The notes under the pieces are model-generated. The model saw nothing but the letters and a program-made list of their open reading frames with translations, was not told the DNA's origin and ran no database searches. Source: Carboxylicivirga sp. M1479 (GTDB lineage Bacteria; Bacteroidota; Bacteroidia; Bacteroidales; Marinilabiliaceae). From it: 64,000 nucleotides of DNA. Every line of letters begins with the position of its first letter. The stretch's first letter is position 1. The position numbers and the translations under genes are program-made. Location of the stretch: the NCBI RefSeq assembly GCF_007097485.1, contig NZ_VKDE01000014.1, positions 47,234 through 111,233 on the forward strand. Reading direction: 5' to 3'. Positions 41,922 through 51,224 of this stretch are shown in pieces.

Positions 41922-42944
41922 TTAAATGAACTTGTAAACACAAGTGTGCGTATACTTCTCTCCTGCTTTTAAAACTGCATTTGGGAAGTTCTCTTTATTA
42001 GGAGAATCCGGAAAAATTTGCGTTTCCATGGCCAAACCTGCCCACTTTTCAATTGGAGCCCCTAGTTTACCCTTCTCAGAACCATCAAAGTGACTACCTG
42101 TATACATTTGAATACCTGGTTGGTCGGTATACACTTCCATGGCACGACCAGAAGCTGCATGCTCTAATCTAGCTGCTAATTTTAAAGTACCATCAAAGCC
42201 ATTAATAACAAAGTTGTGATCAATTCCATCAACCAACTTTACCTGAGGGCAATCGGCCACCAATGCTTCATTAATTGCTTTTCCAGTCACAAAATCCATT
42301 GCAGTTTCTTTCACATCAGCAATCTCACCAGTTACAGTTCCAATCTCGCCATCAATAGGTGTGAACTTATCTGCATTAATTGTTAATTGATGATCTGCGA
42401 TAGTACCAGTACCTGCTCCCTCAAGATTGAAATAGGCATGCGAAGTTAAGTTTATGATCGTATCTTTTGTTGATGCAGCATCATATTCTATTACGAACTC
42501 ATTATCATTTGTTAAACCATAAACCACTTTCACAGTCAATTCGCCTGGGTATTTTTGGTCGCCATTGGGACTCACAAGTGTTAATTGGTAAGCCTGTGCA
42601 AATTTCGGTAATGTAATTGCCTCAACATCCCAAACTCGCAGGTTAAAACCATCAACACCTCCATGTAAATGATTAGGCCCATTATTTACATCCAACTGAA
42701 ACTGCTCGCCGTTTAATTCGAACTGCCCTTTTACAATTCGGTTGGCATAACGGCCACAAAGTGCCCCATAATAGGCATCTCCAGCTAAAGCTTCTTCAAC
42801 AGTTTCGTAACCAATTACCACATCGGCTACTTCACCTTGTGCATTAGGTACTTTTATAGAAACTATCTGTCCTCCGCGTGCAATAAATGCTACTTCAACA
42901 TTATTGCTATTTTTTAATGTAAAAACATCAGATGGTTTTGTCAT
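41922..42944 (-). CDS. galM: Aldose 1-epimerase (galactose mutarotase)
   Basis: A 340-residue GalM interconverting alpha and beta anomers of galactose/glucose before phosphorylation. Conserved motifs are CGRYANRIVKGQF, NHLHGGVDGFNLRVWDVE with the His that acts as acid, NLTSHAYFNLEGAGTGTIADHQL (second catalytic His) and the Glu near WAGLAMETQIFPDSPN. Last gene of a four-gene operon (Nudix regulator, galT, galK, galM) reading towards lower coordinates; no signal peptide, so cytosolic. Confidence 0.96.
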   Translation of the reverse strand: MTKPSDVFTLKNSNNVEVAFIARGGQIVSIKVPNAQGEVADVVIGYETVEEALAGDAYYGALCGRYANRIVKGQFELNGEQFQLDVNNGPNHLHGGVDGFNLRVWDVEAITLPKFAQAYQLTLVSPNGDQKYPGELTVKVVYGLTNDNEFVIEYDAASTKDTIINLTSHAYFNLEGAGTGTIADHQLTINADKFTPIDGEIGTVTGEIADVKETAMDFVTGKAINEALVADCPQVKLVDGIDHNFVINGFDGTLKLAARLEHAASGRAMEVYTDQPGIQMYTGSHFDGSEKGKLGAPIEKWAGLAMETQIFPDSPNKENFPNAVLKAGEKYTHTCVYKFI

Positions 42945-42994
42945 GATATTAGAATTTTAAAGGCACACAACTAGGCATGCCTTAGTTGTTAATA

Positions 42995-44269
42995 CTACAA
43001 TTCAACTTTTACTGCACCTTTAGAACGGATAAATAACTTGTGACAGTTACCTTTTCCGAATACAGACTCCAAAGTAGAAGTGTAATCATCCAAAATATCG
43101 TTAGGAACAAAAGCCTGAATGGTACCAGCAAATCCACCACCATGAACACGCCATGCACCTTTACCCTTTAGAACCAACTCACTTAAAGCTAGAGCTAAAG
43201 CAACATTCTGATGCTTTGTTTCTCCGCCAACAAAAATGTTTTGGTTGTACATGTATGAGCTAAATCCTGATTCAACAACCAACTCCAAAAACTTATCGAA
43301 GTTACCTGATTCCAAAGCATCTACCTGATAAACAACACGTGAGTTATCAGCCTGGAAGTGAATAGAACGTAACAAGGCACGGTCACCAACTTTCTCGCGA
43401 ATAGAAGGAATCCCTTTCACAACATCCTCCATTGAAAGAGGACGTAATACCTCTTGCCCAAGTTCTTGAGCTACTGATTTCATCTCACCAGGTAAAGCAT
43501 TGTACTCTTCATCTAAACCACCATGACTTCCACCCGTATTTGTGATAACCAATGAATAACCTGTTTTTGCAAAGTCAAAATCCAATGCCTTAACAACAGG
43601 ATTGGCTTTATCGGCAAAATCAATGGTAATAAAACCACCAACAGCACAAGCCGTTTGATCCATTAAACCACAGAATTTTTTACACGCGTGCTCTGCTTTC
43701 TGACCAAATTTGGCATTGTCTACTGGATCTAATTTTCCATCATTAAAAAGATTGCTGAAAATGGCGCCAATTAGCACTTCAAACGAAGCAGAAGAGCTTA
43801 ATCCTGATCCTTCTGGCACACAACCATGTATAACGGCATCAAAACCCTTTACCTCTAAACCAATTCCTTTAATTTCTTTTGCAATGGTTCTTAGAATATT
43901 ACCAGGCGTTAACTTAAATTCGGTAACCTCTAAATCATCAAGGTTTACTTCAAAAGGGTCGAAACCTACAGATGTAATACGCACTTTATTAGTTCCGTTT
44001 GGAGCTGCTACAGCAATATTATCAAGGTTTACAGCACCTGCTAAAACACGACCTAATTGATGATCGGTGTGATTACCACCAACCTCAGTACGACCTGGAG
44101 AGCTTAAAAGCATTACGTCATCAGAACCATAAATACTTTTGAACTCATTCATATATTTGATATAACGATCGGCTTGTTCTTTTAAAACTACTTCGTCAGT
44201 ACCATAAATCTCTTTGAAGAACGAGTTATTTCCTCCGTTAATTTTCTCTATTAAACTTGAAATTTGCAT
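42995..44269 (-). CDS. galK: Galactokinase
   Basis: A 424-residue GHMP kinase. The galactokinase signature reads PGRTEVGGNHTDHQLGRVL instead of GRxNLxGEHxDY, a variant form I believe is usual in Bacteroidota. ATP motif GCVPEGSGLSSSASFEV and the C-terminal RVHGGGFAGTIQAFV are present. It phosphorylates galactose to Gal-1-P for GalT. 27 bp after galT and 50 bp before galM; the tight order argues for one transcript. Confidence 0.96.
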   Translation of the reverse strand: MQISSLIEKINGGNNSFFKEIYGTDEVVLKEQADRYIKYMNEFKSIYGSDDVMLLSSPGRTEVGGNHTDHQLGRVLAGAVNLDNIAVAAPNGTNKVRITSVGFDPFEVNLDDLEVTEFKLTPGNILRTIAKEIKGIGLEVKGFDAVIHGCVPEGSGLSSSASFEVLIGAIFSNLFNDGKLDPVDNAKFGQKAEHACKKFCGLMDQTACAVGGFITIDFADKANPVVKALDFDFAKTGYSLVITNTGGSHGGLDEEYNALPGEMKSVAQELGQEVLRPLSMEDVVKGIPSIREKVGDRALLRSIHFQADNSRVVYQVDALESGNFDKFLELVVESGFSSYMYNQNIFVGGETKHQNVALALALSELVLKGKGAWRVHGGGFAGTIQAFVPNDILDDYTSTLESVFGKGNCHKLFIRSKGAVKVEL

Positions 44270-44296
44270 ATCTAAACTGATTTTAAGTGTAATTGT

Positions 44297-45343
44297 TTAT
44301 TTAGTTTTATAATGGGTAGTCGGTAGATCGCGTAAACGCTGAGCTGCTTGCTCTGCTGTGATATCACGCTGTGCATTAGCCATCATCTCGTATCCTACCA
44401 TGAATTTTTTTACTGTAGCCGAACGTAATAATGGTGGATAAAAATGCATGTGTAAGTGCCACTCAGGATGCTCTTCACCGTCGGTTGGCGCCTGGTGCAT
44501 ACCTGCAGAATAAGGAAATGACACTTCAAATAAGTTATCATACATCACCGTCAACTTTTTATACACATCAGCCAATGCCGTTTTTTCATCATCGCTTAAC
44601 TGCGTAATGTTAGACACGGCTCTTTTACTCACAATCATCGCCTCAAAAGGCCAAGTTGCCCAAAAAGGAATCAACGCTACGAAGTGCTCGTTTTCAACCA
44701 ACACACGCTCGCCACTTTTTAACTCCTCAACTACATAGTCTTCCAATAAAGTCTTGCCATGCTTTTCAAAATAGGCTTTTTGCATTTTTGATTCCTTGGC
44801 TGGCTCAACAGGCACAGAGTATTGCCCCCAAATTTGCCCATGTGGGTGCGGATTACTGCAACCCATTATATCTCCCTTATTTTCAAATATCTGAACATGA
44901 TTGATGTAATCAAGAGAACCGATTTCTTTATATTCATCACACCACAAGTCAACTACCTTACGAATATTAGATACTTCCATTTCTGGAATCGTTAAATCGT
45001 GACGAGGAGAAAAACAAATAACTTTACAAAACCCTCTTTCACTCTCAGCCTTATATAATTCGCCCTTTGTATAATTTCCCTCAGGAATATCTGGCATTAA
45101 GGCACTAAAGTCGTTTTGAAAAACAAAAACATCTTTATAATCTGGATTCTTATGCCCACCAGCACGCTCATTTCCAGGGCATAAATAGCATTTCTCGTCA
45201 TACTGAGGACGCTCTTCTATTGCAGGCTTTTCAACCTTGCCTTGCCATGGACGTTTGGTTCTATGCGGAGATACCAAAACCCAGTCACCATTTAATGGAT
45301 TATAGCGACGATGCGAATGTTCTGTAAATTCAAATTGTTCCAT
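44297..45343 (-). CDS. galT: Galactose-1-phosphate uridylyltransferase
   Basis: A 348-residue GalT of the Leloir pathway. Metal/structure site [15 protein letters not shown] (two Cys), [13 protein letters not shown], and the active-site [11 protein letters not shown], whose second His forms the UMP intermediate. C-terminal [12 protein letters not shown] with further His ligands. Family type 1. 25 bp after the Nudix regulator, so probably co-transcribed and controlled by it. Confidence 0.97.
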   Translation of the reverse strand: MEQFEFTEHSHRRYNPLNGDWVLVSPHRTKRPWQGKVEKPAIEERPQYDEKCYLCPGNERAGGHKNPDYKDVFVFQNDFSALMPDIPEGNYTKGELYKAESERGFCKVICFSPRHDLTIPEMEVSNIRKVVDLWCDEYKEIGSLDYINHVQIFENKGDIMGCSNPHPHGQIWGQYSVPVEPAKESKMQKAYFEKHGKTLLEDYVVEELKSGERVLVENEHFVALIPFWATWPFEAMIVSKRAVSNITQLSDDEKTALADVYKKLTVMYDNLFEVSFPYSAGMHQAPTDGEEHPEWHLHMHFYPPLLRSATVKKFMVGYEMMANAQRDITAEQAAQRLRDLPTTHYKTK

Positions 45344-45368
45344 AACTTATAATGTAGCGTTTGTAATT

Positions 45369-46067
45369 TTATATTGATCGTTTAAAAATAGGATCGGTAA
45401 ATTCGCTTTCGTTCTTTGGTTTAAATTTAAAGTAGAAAGCTCCTTTTTTGGATTCGGACATATCCTTTTCTTCAAGACGTTCCAGTACTTTTAAGGAAAG
45501 TATTTTCTTTCTGAAATTGCCAGGATCGAATTTCCTTTGAAAAATCTGATCGTATAAATTTCGTAAGCGTGTAATAGTAAACTTCTTTGGCAACAACTTT
45601 CTACCAATAATCTCATAACTGGAGCGTAAACGAAGCTTCTCCAATGCTTTTTCAACCAATACATTATGATCGAAAATCAAGGATGGCAACTCTTCCAGAG
45701 TATGCCACTTTGCTCCATAGTCCTCTATGAGGTTGCTTGCTTTTTCATCTATATTGATTAAAGCATAATACTCTACTGTTATTACACTACCGCCAGGATC
45801 ACGCTTAGGATCTGAGAACGTATGTACCTGCTCCAGGTAAACATCTTCTAAACCCGTCAACTTGTGAAGAACACGCCTAGCGGCATCTTCTGTTGTTTCA
45901 TTAGCATTCACCCATCCGCCCAACAAGGACCATTCTCCTTTTGCTGGCTCAATAGCACGCTGAAAGACTAGTAATTTCAATTTCTCCTGTTCATATCCAA
46001 AAATAACGCAATCAACTGATACGAAGCGTTTGTTCTCTTGATACTGATCGTAGATACTCATGTTCAT
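45369..46067 (-). CDS. Nudix-type transcriptional regulator (NrtR/AraR-like) of the gal operon
   Basis: A 232-residue protein: N-terminal Nudix fold and C-terminal winged helix (SLKVLERLEEKDMSESKKGAFYFKF). The Nudix box GGWVNANETTEDAARRVLHKLTGL keeps the glycine frame and first Glu but has RR for RE and HK for the EE pair, so hydrolase activity is unlikely and a sensor role likely. In this phylum such proteins regulate sugar genes; being first in the gal operon suggests a galactose-pathway role. Two 19-bp palindromes just upstream could be its sites. Start may be 46067 or 46061. Confidence 0.85.
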   Translation of the reverse strand: MNMSIYDQYQENKRFVSVDCVIFGYEQEKLKLLVFQRAIEPAKGEWSLLGGWVNANETTEDAARRVLHKLTGLEDVYLEQVHTFSDPKRDPGGSVITVEYYALINIDEKASNLIEDYGAKWHTLEELPSLIFDHNVLVEKALEKLRLRSSYEIIGRKLLPKKFTITRLRNLYDQIFQRKFDPGNFRKKILSLKVLERLEEKDMSESKKGAFYFKFKPKNESEFTDPIFKRSI

Positions 46068-46079
46068 AACAACAAATAT

Positions 46080-46127
46080 AAAAGTAAAAATTACTTTTAA
46101 AACATTTTAAAGGTTAATTTTACTTTT
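46080..46127. promoter_or_regulatory. Two 19-bp operator-like palindromes upstream of the Nudix regulator
   Basis: Site 1 at 46080-46098 is a perfect inverted repeat AAAAGTAA-AAA-TTACTTTT. Site 2 at 46109-46127 is AAAGGTTA-ATT-TTACTTTT, same size and 3-nt centre with a degraded left half. Centres are 29 bp apart. Position, in front of the regulator and the gal operon, fits autoregulation. Confidence 0.6.
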
Positions 46128-46181
46128 AATGGCATAAAAAATTTCTAACAATTACCTTTAATGAGAGTGACAGCAAAGAAA

Positions 46182-46211
46182 AAGCCCCTTGAATAAAAAT
46201 TCAAAGGGCTT
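46182..46211 (-). terminator. Terminator after the ROK kinase gene
   Basis: A 12-bp stem AAGCCCCTTGAA / TTCAAAGGGCTT (one G-U) with T run on the minus strand, 25 bp after the stop at 46237. Confidence 0.85.
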
Positions 46212-46236
46212 AATTATAAGATAATTATAACTTATA

Positions 46237-47214
46237 TTATTTCTCAAGCTCTTTCCAAGCTAAAGCACTTGCTCCAACTATAGCAGCATCACCTTCGCTT
46301 AACTGAGACGGAAGTAGCTTAATTTTATTTTTAAAGATTGGCAATAAATGCTCCTCAATACTTTCCTTGGTAGGATTTAAAATCAAATCTCCTGCTGCCA
46401 ATGGTCCACCAAATAAGAAAATTGCTTCTGGACTTAGGTGATGAACAGTATCAGCAATACCTTGCCCTAAATAATGCCCTGTGATTTTAAAAACTTCCAA
46501 AGCAACTTCATCACCTGCCACAGCAGCATCATAAATCATCTTCGAGGTTAATTCATTAAAAGAATGCTTAGCCAATGGACTATCAACTGCATTGTATTTA
46601 GCCAACAATTCAAAAGCCGTACGCTTCATTCCTGGTGCAGAACAATATGCTTCTAAATGACCTTTAGCACCACATCCACAATTGCGACCATTCGGCACCA
46701 AAGTTGTATGACCACATTCTCCGGCAAAACCATCGTGCCCGTATACTAAGTCACCGTTAACAACCACTCCGCTGCCAACACCCGTTCCTAATGTATACAT
46801 CACAAAATTCTTCATGTCTTTTGCGCCGCCATAAATCATTTCTCCAATAGCTGCCGCATTGGCATCATTAGTTAAAGCCAATGCTTCAATATTTGGGAAG
46901 TGACCTCGTAATAAACGCACTACAGGTACAACGCCTTTGAATGATAAATTTGGTGCAAACTCAATGGTACCACTGTAATAATTACCATTTGGTGCTCCAA
47001 CACCAATACCTACAATTTCAATATCTTCATTCATGAATTTAGCATTTGTAATCAGCTTATTAATCGCTGCTGCTAAATCATCAATGTATACATTAATATC
47101 TCCATGCGAAGGGGTTGAAATACTATCTTTAGTTAAAACATGCCCCAACTCATCCACTACTCCAATGGCAGTATTAGTACCACCTATATCCACGCCAACA
47201 GATACTTTCTTCAT
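46237..47214 (-). CDS. ROK-family sugar kinase (glucokinase-like)
   Basis: A 325-residue ROK kinase. N-terminal ATP motif VDIGGTNTAIGVV, sugar-binding LTNDANAAAIGEM and the zinc-site region GRNCGCGAKGHLEAYCS. In most ROK members this is CxCGxxGCxE; here the third Cys is His, which could still bind zinc. It probably phosphorylates glucose with ATP; the neighbour MFS transporter of hexose type and the gal operon support a hexose role. Separated from the transporter by 89 bp, same strand. No HTH domain, so not a NagC-type regulator. Confidence 0.92.
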   Translation of the reverse strand: MKKVSVGVDIGGTNTAIGVVDELGHVLTKDSISTPSHGDINVYIDDLAAAINKLITNAKFMNEDIEIVGIGVGAPNGNYYSGTIEFAPNLSFKGVVPVVRLLRGHFPNIEALALTNDANAAAIGEMIYGGAKDMKNFVMYTLGTGVGSGVVVNGDLVYGHDGFAGECGHTTLVPNGRNCGCGAKGHLEAYCSAPGMKRTAFELLAKYNAVDSPLAKHSFNELTSKMIYDAAVAGDEVALEVFKITGHYLGQGIADTVHHLSPEAIFLFGGPLAAGDLILNPTKESIEEHLLPIFKNKIKLLPSQLSEGDAAIVGASALAWKELEK

Positions 47215-47303
47215 TTGATTAGTTTTTAATTAGTTATATAAACAATCATGACTCCTTGAAATACAACAAGAAGTCATGATTCTAAATTAATGCTTTTTTA
47301 TCA

Positions 47304-48629
47304 TTACTCCACAGGAATGTCTTTATTAACATTCTTACATCCTGCTAATGCATACCATAATAAGAATACTAAAGCCGCTACAATCACCCAGTAAGAAGCC
47401 ATATAACTTACAGTGATATCAGCAACAGCACCTTGAATAAGTGGTAAAACACCACCTCCAACAACCATAACCATAAAGATACCTGACCCCATCTCGGTGT
47501 ATTTACCAATACCTTCAACCGCTAGGTTAAAAATACCACCCCACATAATAGAAGTACACAAACCACACAAGGTAAATAACATCACAGCCAAAGGAACTGT
47601 TTGTAGTCCAAAACTAATATCAGCTTTAAATACTGGCATTGCAACCTGAATAGATGATGGTAAAAGAATACCTAAACCAACAAAAATAATACCCATGGCA
47701 CTAACAAATGTCAACTGAGATTTGGCAGAAAACTTAGCACCAAGTGCACCTCCAAATAAACGACCGATTAACATTAAAAACCAATAAGTACCAACAACCG
47801 AACCGGCTGCGCCAGGATCAATACCCATTCCCTTTGCCCCCTCAGCAACATCCTGAGGTGCCGTTAAGAATAAATTAATAAAGTTTGGAATACCAACTTC
47901 GATACCTACATATAAAAAGATTGCAACTGTTCCGAAAACAAAGTGACGGAAAGACATTGCGTTGTGCTTCTCTTTTTTCTTTTCACCTGTTTCTTCGGCT
48001 CTATTGTGAGGCTCAGGTATTGCAACTAATGCAATTACAATAAACGCAGCAATAAAAATACCAATTGCAATTAATAGTGCAGGTACGGCATTCTTCATTG
48101 TTGCCTGAGCAATATCTCCAATAAGATAACCACCTAAAATAGGTACAATAGTTGCAGCCATAGAGTTTAATGAACCACCAAACTGAATTAATTGGTTACC
48201 TTTTTTACCACCACCACCAAGTGTGTTAAGCATCGGGTTAACAACTGTATTAAGCATACACATTGAAAATCCAGAGATAAAAGCACCGGCAAGATAAACA
48301 GTGAATATTGGCGTAAAACTATCACCACGCTCATATGGCATATACCCCGAAATTAGCATAATACCAACACCTAAAATTCCTACTCCAATAGCTGTTAGAG
48401 CAGTAAACTTATAACCTTTACGTTTAAGAAGTAAACCAGCAGGTAAACCCATAAAGAAATAAGCCAAAAAGTTGGCAAAATTACCTAATTGAGACATCCA
48501 GTTAAGAATTCCTTCTTGTTGTTTGGCTATTACACCCATCGGATTTGATAATCCTGTTACAAATGAAATCATTGCAAATAGGAAGAACATCATCACTATT
48601 GGCAATACTTTGTTGTTTTTGCTAGACAT
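47304..48629 (-). CDS. MFS hexose transporter (FucP/GluP type)
   Basis: A 441-residue protein with twelve hydrophobic segments and the FucP/glucose-galactose-transporter pattern: FAMISFVTGLSNPMGVIAKQQ, FFMGLPAGLLLKRKGYK, SMCMLNTVVNPMLNTLGG, ALCLLCTSIMWGGIFNLAVEGIG-like stretch in helix 10. This family imports sugars with H+ or Na+. It is next to the ROK kinase and gal operon, so glucose or galactose is the likely substrate. The upstream 297 bp hold an inverted repeat but no clear promoter. Confidence 0.92.
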   Translation of the reverse strand: MSSKNNKVLPIVMMFFLFAMISFVTGLSNPMGVIAKQQEGILNWMSQLGNFANFLAYFFMGLPAGLLLKRKGYKFTALTAIGVGILGVGIMLISGYMPYERGDSFTPIFTVYLAGAFISGFSMCMLNTVVNPMLNTLGGGGKKGNQLIQFGGSLNSMAATIVPILGGYLIGDIAQATMKNAVPALLIAIGIFIAAFIVIALVAIPEPHNRAEETGEKKKEKHNAMSFRHFVFGTVAIFLYVGIEVGIPNFINLFLTAPQDVAEGAKGMGIDPGAAGSVVGTYWFLMLIGRLFGGALGAKFSAKSQLTFVSAMGIIFVGLGILLPSSIQVAMPVFKADISFGLQTVPLAVMLFTLCGLCTSIMWGGIFNLAVEGIGKYTEMGSGIFMVMVVGGGVLPLIQGAVADITVSYMASYWVIVAALVFLLWYALAGCKNVNKDIPVE

Positions 48630-48733
48630 AATTAAATTAATTAATTCAAGAAGACATCAGTTAAGCTGCCTCCTATTGATTTTTGTTTGTGTATAATTTA
48701 TTAATTTATATTTTCAAATACTTACATTACCTT

Positions 48734-48768
48734 ATCAAACGATTTCGCACTAATTCATTTCGTTTGAT
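48734..48768. promoter_or_regulatory. Inverted repeat upstream of the MFS transporter
   Basis: ATCAAACGA (48734-48742) and TCGTTTGAT (48760-48768) are perfect 9-bp inverted arms 17 bp apart, about 105 bp before the transporter ATG. Could be an operator for a dimeric regulator. The rest of the roughly 300-bp gap shows no gene. Confidence 0.45.
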
Positions 48769-48876
48769 TTAAAACGGAAAGCAAGATAATATTAAATCAT
48801 ACAAATTTGTTAAATCTTCTTTAAAAACCGCTTATAAAAAATTGATTTAAATTATTACGAATTTACATAATAGCAA

Positions 48877-48908
48877 AAGAGCCACTCTCTAAATAGAAAG
48901 TGGCTCTT
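48877..48908 (-). terminator. Terminator after the FKBP-like lipoprotein gene
   Basis: Stem AAGAGCCACT / AGTGGCTCTT with T run on the minus strand, 19 bp after the stop at 48927. Confidence 0.85.
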
Positions 48909-48926
48909 CGTATATGAAATTAACTA

Positions 48927-49502
48927 TTAATGCTCTAAATAAGTTACCCTCAGCTCATAAATAGTAGTGTAATAACCGTTAACACCACCAATTTCTGATG
49001 GCAATACTATTTTTGCCTCACCTCCAAAACGCATGTGCAAAAGGGCTTCATTAAGTCCTAAAGGCACCCCTGTTCCACTCGCCGATCCGGCATCGTTAAC
49101 AGGAAAAGTAGTATAGGACGCAGGAGAATAAGATGATTCGTTCGTACCAGCATATGCTTCATAGGTAACATCCGTCTCTTCGTCTTGCGCAATATTAAAA
49201 GCAGTAAAACGGTAACCTACTCGCTTAAACACTTTAATCGAATCTCCTTCACCGATCTTTGTATGAAACATCATTAAACCAGATTCAAAACGATGATCAA
49301 CCGTATCTATAGAAGCAGCTGTCATTGAATCAATACGAGTCATACCACTGTGCATTCCTTCATGGTAATAGCGATCTAATAATTCCTGTTCGGCCTCTAT
49401 CAACTCTTTAGGATTAATATAGTTGCTATTGGTTTCACAGGCCGACATAAATAACGCACCACCTATTAATACTGGAAATATAATTTGTTTAAATAACTTC
49501 AT
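48927..49502 (-). CDS. FKBP-like lipoprotein, divergent
   Basis: A 191-residue lipoprotein (LFMSACETNSN, Cys22). Its C-terminal half resembles the FKBP peptidyl-prolyl isomerase fold (GVPLGLNEALLHMRFGGEAKIVLPSEIGGVNGYYTTIYELRVTYLE), but the substrate-binding aromatic positions are only partly kept, so activity is doubtful. It precedes no catalytic partner but is followed, with 67 bp between the genes, by a better conserved FKBP lipoprotein; the two may have arisen by duplication. Confidence 0.72.
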   Translation of the reverse strand: MKLFKQIIFPVLIGGALFMSACETNSNYINPKELIEAEQELLDRYYHEGMHSGMTRIDSMTAASIDTVDHRFESGLMMFHTKIGEGDSIKVFKRVGYRFTAFNIAQDEETDVTYEAYAGTNESSYSPASYTTFPVNDAGSASGTGVPLGLNEALLHMRFGGEAKIVLPSEIGGVNGYYTTIYELRVTYLEH

Positions 49503-49569
49503 GTTTATTGTATTTGTCTTTTCGACTGAAGCACAAAGAAAATCATTTTTGCGTAATCTTCAAACCTAT

Positions 49570-50112
49570 TTATTTAACTGATGAAGCACGGTTTACTTCC
49601 ACCACTTCAATATCCATCATAATAATGGCTAATTTAGGAATTTTATTACCGTCGCCAGCAACTCCATGGGCCAAATAAGGTGGCATAATTATTTTGCCAA
49701 TCGACCCAACACCCATTTGTTGTACAAATTGCTCGAGACCAGCCTCAACCTGAGCTTTGCCAATTGTAAAGTGTAACATCCCGTCGGTGGCTGATGAATA
49801 GCAAATTGTACCATTCAGCAATCTGGTGGTATACGCCAATGTAACAACATCATTTAAAACTATTGAGTCACCTGTTGATGGAGTTGTAATTTGATAATAA
49901 TAGCCCGTTGGGGCCTTTTGCATATCCAGCTTGTTATCTTCAATATACTTCTCAATAACTTCAGCTTCTGCACTTACCATTTTCCTATTCATCTCCAAAA
50001 GCATATCTTGTGTAACACGCTTTCTTTGCTTTGGCTTTTCATTACACGCTCCTAAGAACAGGAAGATGAATCCCAGAAGAAGTAATATTCTATTATTCAA
50101 AACCATTGGCAT
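49570..50112 (-). CDS. FKBP-type peptidyl-prolyl isomerase lipoprotein (GldI-like)
   Basis: A 180-residue lipoprotein (lipobox FLFLGAC). The FKBP core is visible in GDSIVLNDVVTLAYTTRLLNGTICYSS, LHFTIGKAQVEAGLEQFVQQMGVGSIGKIIMPPYLAHGVAGDG and LAIIMMDIEVVEV. The family is related to GldI, the lipoprotein isomerase tied to gliding and T9SS in Bacteroidota; that link is inference. A TTG at 50124 is a weaker start, ATGs at 50112 and 50106 fit a signal peptide better. The start overlaps the nrnA stop, so it is co-transcribed with it. Confidence 0.82.
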   Translation of the reverse strand: MPMVLNNRILLLLGFIFLFLGACNEKPKQRKRVTQDMLLEMNRKMVSAEAEVIEKYIEDNKLDMQKAPTGYYYQITTPSTGDSIVLNDVVTLAYTTRLLNGTICYSSATDGMLHFTIGKAQVEAGLEQFVQQMGVGSIGKIIMPPYLAHGVAGDGNKIPKLAIIMMDIEVVEVNRASSVK

Positions 50113-51121
50113 CACAAAACTCAATTAGTACCTCTTTAAACCGCTTTACTGTTTCATCTAGTTTTAATTTACTTTCTCCACCTGCAGCGTTAAAATGCCC
50201 GCCTCCATTAAAATAGGTTTCACTAAATTTATTTGCAGGAAAGCCACCCCGCGAGCGAAATGATATTTTCACAATGTCCTTTTTCTCGGTAAACATAGCA
50301 GATAAATTAACCCCCTCAATCCACAGCGCTTGATTAACAAACCCCTCTGTATCACCTGGCTTAAAATTAAATCGCTTTAACTCCTCCTGACTCAAAGCTA
50401 TAAATGCAGCATTTTGATCAGGGATACGTTCCATCTTTTCGCCCAATGCGTGCCCTAGTAAACGCATGCGGTCAAAGGAATTATTATGGAATATCATATG
50501 GTGGATATGCTCCTTATCGATACCCATCCTAAGTAATTCAGCAACTATCAAATATGTTTCTGGTCGGCTTGAATTATAGTTTAAAGACCCGGTATCAGTC
50601 ATTATCCCTGCATATATACATTCCGCCGCCTCTTTAGTGATGTATGGCTTTAAACCTGCCTCACTTAGCACATGAAACAACAATTCACAAGTAGAAGAGG
50701 CTTCTGGCACACTAATTTGGATAGGGGCTGTATTTTCCTCCGGATATGGGTGGTGATCAATCATTATGCGTGGGGTTGTATCATTCTCAAATACTTGTCC
50801 CATTAATTTAATTCGCGACAAAGCATTGAAGTCAACAAAAACAACCAGTTCACTATCATTAATCAGCTGCTTCGCTTTCTTAATATTTTTATCGTAAATC
50901 AACACATCTTCAACACCATGCATCCAATTCAAAAAATCAGGGAACTCATTGGGTGAAATCACCGTAACATCTTTACCCATATTTTTTAATGTATTGCAAA
51001 GACCTAGAGAAGAGCCTAATGCATCACCATCGGGGTTGTTATGCGGAACAATTATAACTTTTTGACTGTTGTTTATGTTGGTTGTAAATGATTCTATTTG
51101 TGACTTGTCTTGAATATTCAT
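50093..51121 (-). CDS. nrnA: DHH-family phosphoesterase, oligoribonuclease/pAp phosphatase type
   Basis: A 342-residue DHH-DHHA1 protein. Metal motifs: VPHNNPDGDALG (motif I), VVFVDFNALSR, IMIDHHPYPEE (DHH) and YAGIMTDTGSLNYNS; the substrate-binding C-terminal motif GGGHFNAAGGES is present. NrnA degrades nano-RNA 5'-3' and dephosphorylates 3'-phosphoadenosine 5'-phosphate in the cytosol. Followed by, and overlapping, the GldI-like gene. The two FKBP lipoproteins and NrnA thus read as one operon. Confidence 0.94.
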   Translation of the reverse strand: MNIQDKSQIESFTTNINNSQKVIIVPHNNPDGDALGSSLGLCNTLKNMGKDVTVISPNEFPDFLNWMHGVEDVLIYDKNIKKAKQLINDSELVVFVDFNALSRIKLMGQVFENDTTPRIMIDHHPYPEENTAPIQISVPEASSTCELLFHVLSEAGLKPYITKEAAECIYAGIMTDTGSLNYNSSRPETYLIVAELLRMGIDKEHIHHMIFHNNSFDRMRLLGHALGEKMERIPDQNAAFIALSQEELKRFNFKPGDTEGFVNQALWIEGVNLSAMFTEKKDIVKISFRSRGGFPANKFSETYFNGGGHFNAAGGESKLKLDETVKRFKEVLIEFCDANGFE

Positions 51122-51142
51122 CTTAAAAATTTATTGAATTCA

Positions 51143-51150
51143 CAAAGATA
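51143..51150 (-). promoter_or_regulatory. -7 promoter box (TATCTTTG) of the nrnA operon
   Basis: Exact TAnnTTTG match 21 bp before the nrnA ATG. Confidence 0.5.
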
Positions 51151-51224
51151 TAGATTTTGAGACATTATTTTTTTTGTATTTTAGGATTTATAATTTTTTA
51201 CCTTACACTATATTATTAAGAAAT

